A stretch of DNA of 64,000 bases from DATJPR01 sp963843525 (GCA_963843525.1 CAWJKM010000006.1:1-64000), one strand, 5' to 3'; counted from the stretch's first letter, positions 1-9,054 are shown. The notes: generated from the letters alone by a model not told the origin. Numbers and translations: made by a program.

Positions 1-130
1 TCGTCGTCACCACAAACATGAGCAACGCGCTGATGGCGTAGCGGGTCCTGAGTTCCGAACGCCAGTCTTTCATGAAAATGGCCGCCACAGACCGCGTCCA
101 GATGCCGAGAGCCGAGTCAGTGTTGGGCAT
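1..130 (-). CDS. ccmB: Heme exporter protein CcmB, N-terminal part (runs off the window)
   Basis: Only the first 43 codons are inside the window. They begin MPNTDSALGIWTRSVAAIF and continue with KDWRSELRTRYAISALLM. The KD-x-x-x-E-x-R-x-R-x-A start followed by a hydrophobic segment is typical of CcmB, the membrane subunit of the CcmABC exporter used in cytochrome c maturation. The ATG at 128-130 lies inside the 3' end of the ATPase gene (14-nt overlap), so translation is probably coupled. The call rests on this short segment and on the CcmA-like neighbour; the rest of the gene is not visible. Confidence 0.75.
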   Translation of the reverse strand, partial: MPNTDSALGIWTRSVAAIFMKDWRSELRTRYAISALLMFVVTT

Positions 131-743
131 TGAGGTCTACCATTCCGTCATAGTGCTGCACGTCGGTGAGGTCGTTGGTTGCCACAATCAGGATGCCCCG
201 TTCGCGTTGCCGCTCCATGATTCTTCGCACCAGGGCGATTCCTTCCGCATCCAGGTTGGTCATGGGCTCATCGAGGAACAGCACCTGCGGCCGGCCGACA
301 AGGGCAAAGGCGAGCTTGACACGCTGCTTCATGCCTGAAGAGTACGTGCGGACAGGGTCGTCCGCCCGGTGCAGGAGAGACACCTCCTGCAACATTTCCG
401 TTATCCGTTCGTGATCCGGACGCTTTCCCCTGAGGGTAAGGGCAAGTTCGATGTTTTCCCTCGCCGTGAACTCCTCATAGAGTTGGAAATAGGGTGACAC
501 CAGCCCCACCGCTTCCGGCCAGGCTATCTCCGGGATTGTGCGATCATCCACCGAGAGAGTTATCGTTCCTCCGCTCGGCGTGAGAACCCTGCTCAGGAGT
601 TTCACGAGTGTCGATTTTCCGGAGCCATTCCTGCCGCTGACCAGAATGGTCTGTCCCATGCCGGCCTCGAAAGAGACGTTATCGAAAATGACACGCCTGT
701 TGAACGTCTTTCGCAACGACCGCGCTGAGAGTGTCGCCTTCAT
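117..743 (-). CDS. ccmA: ABC transporter ATP-binding protein, CcmA-like heme exporter subunit
   Basis: This is a 208-residue ABC ATPase with a Walker A motif (GRNGSGKST), a signature motif (YSSGMKQRVKLAFAL) and a Walker B motif (VLFLDEP). The short length, with no extra domain, fits CcmA. The downstream overlapping gene begins like CcmB, which supports a role in cytochrome c biogenesis at the inner membrane rather than in generic transport. The chosen ATG at 741-743 forms an ATGA overlap with the stop of the protease gene; a longer frame to 857 would run into that gene's coding end. On sequence alone it could be another small ABC-2-type ATPase; the neighbour decides. Confidence 0.8.
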   Translation of the reverse strand: MKATLSARSLRKTFNRRVIFDNVSFEAGMGQTILVSGRNGSGKSTLVKLLSRVLTPSGGTITLSVDDRTIPEIAWPEAVGLVSPYFQLYEEFTARENIELALTLRGKRPDHERITEMLQEVSLLHRADDPVRTYSSGMKQRVKLAFALVGRPQVLFLDEPMTNLDAEGIALVRRIMERQRERGILIVATNDLTDVQHYDGMVDLNAQH

Positions 744-2437
744 GGATTTTTCCGGAGAACCACGAATTTGCCCTGCATCGTTTTCCCCGCGTACTCCAGG
801 GTGAAGAAATAGACTCCCGATGATGCCCGCTGGTTTCTCAGCGTGAGACCATCCCACGAGAAGACGGGCTTCCCGAACATCGTTCCCGATTGAGTCGCGC
901 GTTCGAAAACGAGGTTCATGGCACTGTCATAGATGTGCAGCGTCGCACTGGTCCCCATCGCCGGTATGTAGAGCTTCGATGTCCCGTCGTTGCGGAAAGG
1001 ATTCGGAAACGGAACACCCTCTTCCATGCCCGACGCGTTCGATGTCCCCCCGGCGGCAACCCAGGATTTCCAGAGATTCGGGTCGTCGTACGTCATTGCG
1101 TAATAGCAGCCTGCGACCACGCGCTCATAGCTCGCATTCTGCGGTGTATTGCTCAACGTGAGGGAGTACGACCGCTGGGGGACGATGGCGCTCAATGCGG
1201 AGGCTGCATCCAGGTTCGTCACCACGATGGCAGCCGTGTCCCCTGACGGTGACACTTCATAGTAACGAGAGCTGAGCGACGGCAGGACGCCGTCAAACGT
1301 TTCTTGAGTCGTCATCGGAGAAAAATCGAGAGCTGTGGCGGCGATCACCGGGTAGATGACACCGTTGGGATAATACCGGTCGGGCCTCGATCTTCCCGCC
1401 GTGTAGTAATTCCAGACGTTCCATTGAGAGAACGCGGAAGGAAAATTCGTCCCATGCCGTGCGAGAACTGTTGCATTCGCCCCGAGAGGGCCCTCGTTCC
1501 GGATTTCTTCCCAGATCTCCCGCATAATATCGACGCCGAATGTTCTGGCAAGGTAAATCCCCCAGATCGCCCTGCTGTACATAATAAGATCGTTCGACGT
1601 GAAGGGAACCGAAGGGTTCTTGAATTGACCCCACGAGGCGCGAAGGTAGTTCAGGTAGTCGGTGATCGATGGATACATCATCGTTTCCATCCAGGTGGAG
1701 GTGATTTCATGGAAATACACCTCCGAGCTCCAGTAGCCGTAATTCCCCATTTGAATCGCGTGATGAAACTCGTGCGCGATGGTCACGCGGAGGGCAGGCA
1801 ACCCTCTGTTGGAGTCGGGACTCACGAAGATGAAATCGTTGTCGATGGTGAGATAGGAAGTGTAGGTGCCGCCGTCCTGTTTACTGTCCAGCTGGGTCTC
1901 TGGAGTCGTCTCTCCATACTCAAGGCCGAGATCGATGATGTAGATGTCGTATTCCGGCCCGCCACCCACCGTACCATCGGATGGAGGGGGCTGGTATCCC
2001 AGCGTACCCACCTCATACGCGTAGACGCTGTTGGCGATTGCGAGGACAGAATCGACGAACTCTTCCGAGGTTCCGGGAAGGACATGATGCAGCGCGTCGA
2101 GCATCGAAGGAGCGTTGGGACCCGTCGTATCGAAATGGACGGTGAAATATCCCAGGGTTCTTTGCTTCTGTCGCTCCGTACGGTTAAGGATTGCATCCAG
2201 CATGGTTCGTTGCCCGGGGGTCGCAGTATTTCGTGCATGATAAGCTGCCATGCAAGTGGCGAACCCGCACTTTGACACCCCGTCTGAGTCAACGGCAATC
2301 CCGAGGAAATTCCGGACGGTTGCGCGCATGCCGGCCGGCGTGCTCTGCAGGATCACTTGCGGGCCCGAAGCCCTCCCTCCCGCCACAAACGCGACGAGGA
2401 GAAGAAGTGTCGCTGCAGTCCCTCGGGATCGGTTCAC
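740..2437 (-). CDS. Secreted zinc metalloprotease (MXAN_6640-like) with T9SS-type C-terminal sorting domain
   Basis: This 565-aa protein has an N-terminal signal peptide (residues 1-24, hydrophobic LLLLVAFVAGG). A mid-protein zinc-binding motif, HEFHHAIQ at about residue 220, is the HExxH type seen in the putative metalloproteases named after MXAN_6640. The last ~90 residues (PFPNPFRNDGTSKLYIP, then a SSGVYFF segment and a basic end) look like the sorting domain used by type IX secretion. The product is therefore probably displayed on the surface or released. The start codon is GTG and overlaps the upstream gene's stop (GTGA); the stop overlaps ccmA (ATGA). Substrate is unknown. Confidence 0.8.
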   Translation of the reverse strand: MNRSRGTAATLLLLVAFVAGGRASGPQVILQSTPAGMRATVRNFLGIAVDSDGVSKCGFATCMAAYHARNTATPGQRTMLDAILNRTERQKQRTLGYFTVHFDTTGPNAPSMLDALHHVLPGTSEEFVDSVLAIANSVYAYEVGTLGYQPPPSDGTVGGGPEYDIYIIDLGLEYGETTPETQLDSKQDGGTYTSYLTIDNDFIFVSPDSNRGLPALRVTIAHEFHHAIQMGNYGYWSSEVYFHEITSTWMETMMYPSITDYLNYLRASWGQFKNPSVPFTSNDLIMYSRAIWGIYLARTFGVDIMREIWEEIRNEGPLGANATVLARHGTNFPSAFSQWNVWNYYTAGRSRPDRYYPNGVIYPVIAATALDFSPMTTQETFDGVLPSLSSRYYEVSPSGDTAAIVVTNLDAASALSAIVPQRSYSLTLSNTPQNASYERVVAGCYYAMTYDDPNLWKSWVAAGGTSNASGMEEGVPFPNPFRNDGTSKLYIPAMGTSATLHIYDSAMNLVFERATQSGTMFGKPVFSWDGLTLRNQRASSGVYFFTLEYAGKTMQGKFVVLRKNP

Positions 2438-4665
2438 TCCCCTTTTCTCCTGAATGGGTCGATCAATAGACGGAGGGTCCCCTGCCGCCGATCTGTGAAG
2501 ATCAGGTCGTCGCCTTGCGAGCGGGTCAGGCGGCCGACAGCGAACGCACCAATATTGCCGGCCGGAGCGATGCCCTCCGGCTCCGCAAACGCGCCGCCGG
2601 GCAGCCCCCGGAGGAAGACGACCATCTTCTGCAGGGCATCAGCAACCACAAGATCAGGGATTCCATCCCCATCCACGTCTTCGAATGCCAGTGCTGTATC
2701 ATCGATCGGGCGAATCCCCCCGACCCAGTGCACCGGCCTGGCGAGGGTGTCGCCTTCTATTGCAAACGCGCCGATACTGTTCACGGGCTCCCCGATGGCC
2801 ACGGCAGCGGTTGACGACGTTTCGCTCCTTTGTTCGCCCCAGAGGAGGAGAAACGTCCGCGAGGTCGAATCCGGAAATGAAAAGAGGGAATTCACGGGAC
2901 CGAATTGAAACGTAGGAGTGGCCCGGACGCTGTACACGGTTGTCCGTTTCGAATGGGCGTTGTTCGTGGCAAAGAGAACGGCCAGGTCCCGGCGGGGGCC
3001 GAGATGAATCGCCGACACAGCAAGGACAGGAGATGACACTAACGGGTGAAATGTTCTCTCGAGGAATTGCCGTCGGCTTAATTGCTGCAGAAACGTGAGA
3101 GTGACACGCCGGCCCTCATCTTCAAACGATCTCAACATGATTTCGATCCGGTGGTCCTCCGGGTTGAACGAAGCCTCGAGGATTTCCGGTCGTTCACCGG
3201 CAGGCATGGTCACCACGGAAGAATATCTCTTCTCGCCACCCAGCGTGACAATTCTTACGCGCCCGGAGGCACTATGCGCGACAACCATCCCCTCGATTCC
3301 ACCCGCCAGGCGAGAGACCCATGAGGGTGCATCCCCGGCCAGGACCGACTGTTGGGAATGGAGCAGCCCATCGCCCCGATTCAACAGGGTGGAGATGGTA
3401 TTCGAACCCTCATTCGCGACCAGGACATCCTGCAGTCCATCACCATCGACATCGCCGATCGCAACACCGAGCGGGTCGACGCCAACCGCGTATGATTGGA
3501 CCGGCTCGACAGCCGGAGTATGTGCTTCGTTGAAGAGAATCCGCAGGGTACGGGTCCGGCGGTCCATCACCACAAGGTCGGGATAGCCGTCGCCCCTCAC
3601 AGTGGCGAGCGCCCAGAGATTTGGTCCGGCTGGAGGGGCAAAGAATTGCGTACGCTCCACTGAAGACGCCGGTGCCCCGCCCCGGACAAGAATCCCGTGA
3701 TCAGTCGAGGTCACAACCTCGGATAAACCGTCCTTATCGATGTCTTCGATCAGGATCCCGCCGGGCGAAGACGGACATTCGATGATCGTGCCGATGGAGA
3801 AATCGCCGAGCGCGTTCCCGTCATACACGATGATCTTCTTCATTGAAGGGAATGTGATCCCGATCCGTGTCGTACGCTTCGCAGTCACCGGTCCTACAGC
3901 GAGCGCCCCCGGCTCCCCCGGAAGATCGACGGAGAGTTGTTCCGAAAATATCATCCGGGAAATTCCGTAAAAGACATCCAGCTTGTTGGAGAGCCAGTCG
4001 AGAAGGAAGACGTCGTTCACGCCGTCACCGTCCAGGTCGCGCACCTGGAGATCGCTCACCGATATATCCGGGAAAAGAACAGGTCCGCGCACGAACCGGC
4101 CGTTGCGGCGATTGAGATACGTGATGACACCGGCAGAAGTGCGTCCGTACAGCAGGATGTCCGGTCGGCCGTCGCTGTTGATATCCGCAATGGAAAGATG
4201 GCGGGCCGGGACCGCCGCTATCGATTGCTCGCTAAAACCGTTCCCGGCGCGTTTCAGGATACTGATGACCCCCTTTTCGCTGTTGAATGACACGAACTGG
4301 TTCCGGCCGTCACCGTCCAGGTCGGCGGCGACAATCTGGCGCTGCCCCGCAGGGAGGTCGCAGGTGTCGACGCGCGCGACTGAGCCGGTGCTGTCGAGAA
4401 CGAACAGGAGAAGGTACGATTCTGCCGACGGGAGAAGGGCGATCTCCCCCATCTGGCCTGCCGTCCGGGGAACGACGGCAAGGTCACGCACCTCCAACCC
4501 GATGGGATGGTCGGTGCACTGTCCAAAGAAATAGGAGGACCTCTGCGACCAGGAGGTCACGGCCCAGAGGAAATGAAGTGCAAAGAGGCCGACGGCGACC
4601 CGTTGGCTTCTGTGCACCCCCCATAACGGCGGGTCAGGTTCTGGTGACGGTCCCGGGGAAACCAT
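2434..4665 (-). CDS. Exported FG-GAP/VCBS repeat protein
   Basis: This 743-residue protein has an N-terminal hydrophobic segment (VAVGLFALHFLWAVTSW) followed by many calcium-binding-type FG-GAP repeats, for example DLDGDGRNQFVSF, DINSDGRPDILLY, DLDGDGVNDVFLL, DVDGDGLQDVLVA and DVDGDGIPDLVVA. These predict a beta-propeller acting outside the cytoplasm, often in adhesion or as a scaffold. I prefer the ATG at 4663-4665 because a GAGG ribosome site lies about 9 nt upstream; an in-frame GTG at 4680 would overlap the thioesterase stop. The 3' end overlaps the T9SS protease gene by 4 nt, so the two secreted proteins are probably made together. No sorting domain is apparent. Confidence 0.75.
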   Translation of the reverse strand: MVSPGPSPEPDPPLWGVHRSQRVAVGLFALHFLWAVTSWSQRSSYFFGQCTDHPIGLEVRDLAVVPRTAGQMGEIALLPSAESYLLLFVLDSTGSVARVDTCDLPAGQRQIVAADLDGDGRNQFVSFNSEKGVISILKRAGNGFSEQSIAAVPARHLSIADINSDGRPDILLYGRTSAGVITYLNRRNGRFVRGPVLFPDISVSDLQVRDLDGDGVNDVFLLDWLSNKLDVFYGISRMIFSEQLSVDLPGEPGALAVGPVTAKRTTRIGITFPSMKKIIVYDGNALGDFSIGTIIECPSSPGGILIEDIDKDGLSEVVTSTDHGILVRGGAPASSVERTQFFAPPAGPNLWALATVRGDGYPDLVVMDRRTRTLRILFNEAHTPAVEPVQSYAVGVDPLGVAIGDVDGDGLQDVLVANEGSNTISTLLNRGDGLLHSQQSVLAGDAPSWVSRLAGGIEGMVVAHSASGRVRIVTLGGEKRYSSVVTMPAGERPEILEASFNPEDHRIEIMLRSFEDEGRRVTLTFLQQLSRRQFLERTFHPLVSSPVLAVSAIHLGPRRDLAVLFATNNAHSKRTTVYSVRATPTFQFGPVNSLFSFPDSTSRTFLLLWGEQRSETSSTAAVAIGEPVNSIGAFAIEGDTLARPVHWVGGIRPIDDTALAFEDVDGDGIPDLVVADALQKMVVFLRGLPGGAFAEPEGIAPAGNIGAFAVGRLTRSQGDDLIFTDRRQGTLRLLIDPFRRKGE

Positions 4666-4676
4666 GCGCAGATCCC

Positions 4677-5156
4677 TCACCTCTTTCGGCGATGTTGCAG
4701 GCGCAGTTCTCTCCGTGTAAGGGCTTCCTCATACCGGCGCCGCTCATCGTCCGTTTCGGGCGTCACCTGCGGCACTTTAACAGGCTTCCCCTGGTCGTCG
4801 ATGGCTACAAATGTGAGGTAGGCATTGTTGGCGCGTCTCGGGATATCTCCCGGTTTTCCGAAGCCCATGACCAGGACGCCCACCTCCATCGAGGTCGTGA
4901 AAGCCCGGTTCACCGACGCGTAGAGAGAGAGAATCTCCCCGAGCTTCACCGGATGGTGGAAATTGATTTCATCGACTGAGGCGGTCACGCACACCCGCCC
5001 CGTCAGTCGCTGGGCGGCAATCGCGGCGGTGATGTCGATCCAGTGCATCAGTGTTCCGCCCAGAAGGTTGCCCAACTGGTTCGTGTCGTTCGGAAGTACA
5101 AGTTGTGTCGTCGTGACATGGGTCTCGACGACTCTTCTGGAAATCAGGGTATCCAT
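4677..5156 (-). CDS. Acyl-CoA thioesterase, hotdog fold (YciA/BACH-like)
   Basis: The product is 159 residues, the usual size for single-hotdog thioesterases of the YciA type. Visible family features are LPNDTNQLGNLLGGTLMHWID near the N-terminus (the N-x-x-G-x-x-x-G-G-x-L-x-x-W-I-D pattern), then VDEINFHHPVKLGEIL and AYLTFVAIDDQGKPV. The enzyme hydrolyses acyl-CoA thioesters in the cytoplasm; chain-length preference cannot be read here. The C-terminus is strongly basic (RRELRLQHRRKR). It starts 3 nt after the bamD stop and lies 11 nt before the FG-GAP gene, within one transcription unit. Confidence 0.88.
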   Translation of the reverse strand: MDTLISRRVVETHVTTTQLVLPNDTNQLGNLLGGTLMHWIDITAAIAAQRLTGRVCVTASVDEINFHHPVKLGEILSLYASVNRAFTTSMEVGVLVMGFGKPGDIPRRANNAYLTFVAIDDQGKPVKVPQVTPETDDERRRYEEALTRRELRLQHRRKR

Positions 5157-5159
5157 AGA

Positions 5160-6002
5160 CTACAATTGAGGGGTTTCGGGCACCGGATGCTGGACAGAGG
5201 GAGCCCCGCTTTCCACATTGTTACCCGCGAGAATTTCCTTGTCCGCCGTCTTCGCCAGGGTTTCAAATCTGTTCCGCATAACACTGTTGGGATACTTCGC
5301 GAGGAATCGATCAATCTCCTGTTTAGCCTCCCGATAGTGGCGACGCGACATCAGGAGATCCACCTTGCCTTCATAGGCGAGGGGAGCGTACTCCGTGTCG
5401 TGATACTTTTCAATGACTTCGTCATAGCTCATCAGAGCTGCCCGGTAATACTCCATCACAGTGTAGAGGCGAGCGGTTTCGTATTGCTTCTTGGCAAGAC
5501 GATTAGTGAGCTCCGTAATCTTCTGGTCTGCATCGGCCACCAGGGCGTTTTTCGGATAATATTCCACGAACGTCTGGAATTCGTCGATGGCTTTCCGCGT
5601 ATACTCCTGATCGAGAGACGCCCTCGGAGCAAGATCGTAATAGCAGAGCGCCAGTTTGTACTGGGCATCGCCGACGCGGGAACTCGCCGGGTAATTCCGC
5701 TTCAAGACCTGGTACTCAAATGCGGCGAGAAGGTATTCCCCGCGGGAATACCGGCATTCAGCAAGATAGTACTGCGCATCAGGGGCAACAGAACTCCCCT
5801 GGTTCTGAAGCGTAATGACGGTGAATTCATTGATGGCATCCAGATAGTCGCCATCGTCGAACAATTCCTTCGCGTGTTTGAACCGCTCCTCCACGGTCAT
5901 TTCCTTGACCGCTTCGGATGAGCCGCATCCTCCCGCATACAACGCCGTTACGATCGCGAGCCCCACGATCCACCGATAACCGCTCTTCTCACTTGAAATC
6001 AT
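5160..6002 (-). CDS. bamD: Outer-membrane assembly lipoprotein BamD
   Basis: This 280-aa lipoprotein has signal and lipobox ...VTALYAGGC followed by GSSEAVKEM. The body is made of TPR-like helices: FKHAKELFDDGDYLDAINEF, then AQYYLAECRYSRGEYLLAAF and AQYKLALCYYDLAP. This matches BamD (YfiO), which partners BamA in folding beta-barrel proteins. Length and arrangement are normal for BamD. It sits 9 nt downstream of the CapA-like gene and 3 nt upstream of the thioesterase gene. A generic TPR lipoprotein is the only serious alternative. Confidence 0.85.
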   Translation of the reverse strand: MISSEKSGYRWIVGLAIVTALYAGGCGSSEAVKEMTVEERFKHAKELFDDGDYLDAINEFTVITLQNQGSSVAPDAQYYLAECRYSRGEYLLAAFEYQVLKRNYPASSRVGDAQYKLALCYYDLAPRASLDQEYTRKAIDEFQTFVEYYPKNALVADADQKITELTNRLAKKQYETARLYTVMEYYRAALMSYDEVIEKYHDTEYAPLAYEGKVDLLMSRRHYREAKQEIDRFLAKYPNSVMRNRFETLAKTADKEILAGNNVESGAPSVQHPVPETPQL

Positions 6003-6011
6003 AATCTTCTC

Positions 6012-7058
6012 TTATTCGTTTGATGTTCCTGAACATACACGCTTCATGACGGCATCGAATTCCGGTCCCGGAGCGAGAAATCTCGGCTGATAGCCCGCAT
6101 GAAGCGGATAGCAGCGATAGGTTGTCGTAACTTTCCCGTCACCATTTTTCCGGAACTCCAGCGAAAGGGCGAAGCTCCGCTGAGTCCAATACTTAAAAGG
6201 CTGTTTGAAAACGCAATTGCCCAGCGAGGGGGCAATGATCCCTCCATGCCACGTGAACACAGCGTACGGGACATGCGGGTGATGGCCAAGCACCACGTCC
6301 GCTCCTGCATCCACCGCCTCCCGAGCGAACCGGAGGAGGCCCGGCGCAGGTGCCGGATTGTATTCCACCCCGCCATGGATGCTCACAATGATCACATCGG
6401 CGCTGTCGCGGGTCTTCCTGATGAGTGGAAACAATCGTCCGGTGTCAGGAGACGCAACAACTTTCTGCCAGGCAGCGTCCCGTGCCCCGTTGATGAATTC
6501 GGTGGATGCGAAGAGGGCGACGCGCAAGCCCCGAACGCTGAGCAGTGCCGGCGCGTAAACCTTCGACGAATCCCTCGCCGATCCTGCATGTGCGACATGT
6601 GCCTGATCCAGAAGAGCACACGTTTGCTGTAAAGCCCGTAATCCAAAATCCAAAGCGTGGTTGTTCGCAGTGGATACCACCGTAATTCCCCCCCTCTCCA
6701 GAGAAGCTGCCCCCGATGGCGGACCCGTGAATACGGTGTTCGACCGCGGATCTTCCGTCAAACCGCCCTGGTCGGAAAGATTCGACTCAAGGTTTGCGAA
6801 GACGATATCATACTGGTGTAAGCTGTCCGCGATGTAGCGCCACGGGTACAGGGTATCTCCGCGCAGAAGGACCTGGCCGACATGGCGTCCCAGGTTGACG
6901 TCTCCCAGGCAAAGCATTCGCACCGGGGCTTGACTCTCCCCTTCCGGCCCTCCCTCAGGATTCGTCGTTCCCTGGCCCCGCACCTCCACCCCGGCGACAC
7001 CACCAAGTACAGCCAGCGTACAAAGGACGACGAGCCCCGATCCTCGAGCGATATGCAC
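6012..7058 (-). CDS. CapA-family metallophosphoesterase, exported
   Basis: This 348-residue protein has a signal peptide (VVLCTLAVLGGVAGVEVRGQ) and the full CapA/PgsA motif set: GDVNLGRHV (metal site), ANLESNLSD, TANNHALDFG, IVSIHGGVEYNPAP and GADVVLGHHPHVPY. Family members were first described in poly-gamma-glutamate capsule synthesis, but many occur without a capsule locus. None of the other capsule genes is nearby, so the substrate is unknown. The start is GTG with an AAGGAG ribosome site about 11 nt upstream. It lies 7 nt after the stop of the exported unknown protein. Confidence 0.82.
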   Translation of the reverse strand: MHIARGSGLVVLCTLAVLGGVAGVEVRGQGTTNPEGGPEGESQAPVRMLCLGDVNLGRHVGQVLLRGDTLYPWRYIADSLHQYDIVFANLESNLSDQGGLTEDPRSNTVFTGPPSGAASLERGGITVVSTANNHALDFGLRALQQTCALLDQAHVAHAGSARDSSKVYAPALLSVRGLRVALFASTEFINGARDAAWQKVVASPDTGRLFPLIRKTRDSADVIIVSIHGGVEYNPAPAPGLLRFAREAVDAGADVVLGHHPHVPYAVFTWHGGIIAPSLGNCVFKQPFKYWTQRSFALSLEFRKNGDGKVTTTYRCYPLHAGYQPRFLAPGPEFDAVMKRVCSGTSNE

Positions 7059-7065
7059 CCTTCGT

Positions 7066-7737
7066 TCAGCTCCTTACATGGAAAAGAAGATACACCGAGA
7101 CAGCCACCGCACCAATCATAATCAATGGTTCGGCCATCCAATTGAAAAAACCCTCTTCGGGGAGTGCGCCCCTGGTTTCCGGGATCGTCCGGTCTTCCAA
7201 CCGGGGAATTGCCGAAACCTGAATCGTATCGCGCAACGATTTCGAAAACGAGCCGCTGTGAAACACCTGTCCCGACCGCCGGTCGGCAATCAACGATTCT
7301 CCCTTCACCTCCACGATGCGGTCGACAACGCGCTCACCCATGAATGAAGCCCTGCGGCTCTCTTCGTACCGGACGGACATGGATGAGATGGTGCATTCGG
7401 CCGTCACATCCCCGTCGCGCAGAACAGCCTTTCTTCCGGTATTTGATAAACCGTCGATGATCGGCCCCTGCAGAATCCAGGCTCGCTCTTGCGGCCGAAG
7501 GATCAGGGCCACCGTGGCAGTGTCCGCCGCACGGATCTCCGTACTCAGTTCTTTCCCGAGATCACGAGCCAGAAGCTGAAAAATCAGGAGATTCGACCGC
7601 GGGAGCTCTCCGGCAATCGAACGGGAGGATTGGAAAAGAGTGAGGCAAAGGACAAGAGCGGTAAGGATAAAAGCCGAACGCCCAAGAGGCTCTCTCGGAA
7701 AAATTCCCTGTGGGAAAAATGACAGATCTCGAGACAT
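7066..7737 (-). CDS. Exported hypothetical protein with C-terminal membrane anchor
   Basis: I do not recognise a family. With the ATG at 7735-7737 the product is 223 residues. It has an N-terminal signal-like segment (AFILTALVLCLTLFQSSRSIAG), a soluble middle of about 150 residues and a C-terminal hydrophobic helix (LIMIGAVAVSVYLLFHV) ending RS. That topology suggests a periplasmic domain tethered to the inner membrane. The in-frame start at 7797 is possible but adds an unlikely polar leader before the signal sequence. The gene is tightly followed by capA and bamD, which points to an envelope role. Confidence 0.6.
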   Translation of the reverse strand: MSRDLSFFPQGIFPREPLGRSAFILTALVLCLTLFQSSRSIAGELPRSNLLIFQLLARDLGKELSTEIRAADTATVALILRPQERAWILQGPIIDGLSNTGRKAVLRDGDVTAECTISSMSVRYEESRRASFMGERVVDRIVEVKGESLIADRRSGQVFHSGSFSKSLRDTIQVSAIPRLEDRTIPETRGALPEEGFFNWMAEPLIMIGAVAVSVYLLFHVRS

Positions 7738-7848
7738 GTATGACCTATGCCCAGCCATACTCAGAACACCGAACCCGCTCGTGGCCGGCAGTGACACCCT
7801 CCTCCGGTCCTCCCGCGACTTGCTGAATACCTGCTCTATGTGTAGACC

Positions 7849-8127
7849 TCAGGAAGCCTTCTGAGGATCGGGAACTGCGGGTTTGTCTTTTTTCCGGTAC
7901 ATGATCCCGATCGGCACAACGACGCAATAACCGGCAACCAAAAGGATCGGGCTCAAGACGAGCGGCAGAAACCCTTCCACGGAACCCTGAAGCATCGCCA
8001 GATAGCCCGCAACGATGATCAGCAGTCCTACACCGATAATTCGGAAATTCTCCTTGCCCAACGGAAGGATGTCATCCTTGCCTGCGCGACGACGCTGTGC
8101 ATCTTTCTTCCGGATTGGCTTAGCCAT
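7849..8127 (-). CDS. DUF3098 family small membrane protein
   Basis: This 92-residue protein has a basic N-terminus (KPIRKKDAQRRRAG), the lead-in LGKENFRIIGVGLLIIVAGYLAML and a second helix (LPLVLSPILLVAGYCVVVPIGIM). The two-helix layout with K-E-N-F before helix 1 and S-P-I-L-L-V-A-G-Y in helix 2 matches DUF3098, a Bacteroidota-associated inner-membrane protein of unknown function. The ATG at 8125-8127 has AGGAG 9 nt upstream; a TTG three codons earlier is less likely. A terminator precedes it, so it probably begins a new transcription unit. Confidence 0.8.
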   Translation of the reverse strand: MAKPIRKKDAQRRRAGKDDILPLGKENFRIIGVGLLIIVAGYLAMLQGSVEGFLPLVLSPILLVAGYCVVVPIGIMYRKKDKPAVPDPQKAS

Positions 8128-8174
8128 TTCCTTCAACTCCTAATCATATAAATGGTCCGTTCAACGCCTGCAAT

Positions 8175-8205
8175 AAAAAGCCCAGCGCTGGGGGGAACGC
8201 CGGGC
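8175..8205 (-). terminator. Rho-independent terminator after lolD
   Basis: On the minus strand the RNA forms GCCCGGCG, a 10-nt loop, then CGCTGGGC (8 bp with one G-U pair), followed by five U residues. It lies about 125 nt past the LolD stop and just before the DUF3098 gene, so it should end the aspS-to-lolD operon. Confidence 0.8.
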
Positions 8206-8328
8206 TCGACCTATGAACTTACAACAGCCAGGGGATAAACTGTCGTAAAGGTCGCTTCTAAATATAGCGATTCCGCCATGAATGTCAAGTTCTTTTTTCC
8301 CACAGACCGCCGGAACCGGGAACCGGGT

Positions 8329-9054
8329 CTATCGTTGCTGAAGGATCCCATCCGCGATGCGCAATACCCTGTTCGCCCTCTTTGCCAGCGATTCATTGTG
8401 AGTCACTATAATAAATGTTTGCCCCCATTTCTTGTTGAATTCCCATACAAGATTATGAAGGATTTCCGCATTTGCACTGTCCAAATTGCCCGTGGGCTCG
8501 TCTGCAAGGACAATTCCGGGTTGGTTCATGAATGCCCTGGCGACCGCGACCCTTTGGGCCTCACCGCCCGACATTTTTGGGGGTTTTTGGTCCGCCCGGT
8601 CCTCCAAACCAACGTCCCGGAGCAATAAAAGGGCTCGTTCCCGGACTTCCGGAAGAGTCTTTCCTTGAATCAACGCAGGCATGGCGACATTTTCAAGTGC
8701 CGTGAATTCTGGAAGGAGGTGGTGGAACTGGAAAACGAACCCGATCCGGTCATTCCGAAGATGGGCCAGTTGTTCATCCCCCATCGCGAAAAGGTTCTTC
8801 CCTTCAAAGAGGACTTCCCCCGAGGTTGGTCGGTCCAGTGTTCCAAGGATGTGGAGAAGTGTGCTCTTCCCTGCCCCGGATGCCCCAACTATGGCAATTA
8901 TTTCCCCCTTCGAAACCTCCATAGACACACCCCGGAGAACGACGAGCTTGCCGTTTTTCTCCCTCCCGATCTGAAAAGCCTTTGTCAGGGCTCTGACACT
9001 CAGAAGGGACTGGAGAGCCTCTCCCTGGTTTGATACTTCCCTGCTCATTCCCAT
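8329..9054 (-). CDS. lolD: Lipoprotein-release ABC transporter ATPase LolD
   Basis: This 241-aa ABC ATPase of the LolD/MacB class has Walker A GASGAGKST, Q-loop VFQFHHLLPEFTALENV, signature MSGGEAQRVAVARAF and Walker B IVLADEPTGNLD. The H-H-L-L-P-E-F-T-A-L-E-N-V stretch is characteristic of LolD. With the two preceding permeases it should form LolCDE, which extracts lipoproteins from the inner membrane for transfer to the outer membrane. The start at 9054 is chosen because GGAGG lies 7 nt upstream; it overlaps the permease gene by 10 nt. The frame is open to 9243, but that extension lies inside the permease gene. Confidence 0.88.
   Translation of the reverse strand: MGMSREVSNQGEALQSLLSVRALTKAFQIGREKNGKLVVLRGVSMEVSKGEIIAIVGASGAGKSTLLHILGTLDRPTSGEVLFEGKNLFAMGDEQLAHLRNDRIGFVFQFHHLLPEFTALENVAMPALIQGKTLPEVRERALLLLRDVGLEDRADQKPPKMSGGEAQRVAVARAFMNQPGIVLADEPTGNLDSANAEILHNLVWEFNKKWGQTFIIVTHNESLAKRANRVLRIADGILQQR

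Noticed and set aside
1304..2275. 323-codon plus-strand open frame
   Set aside because: It is antisense to the T9SS metalloprotease gene and shows no recognisable domain or ribosome site.
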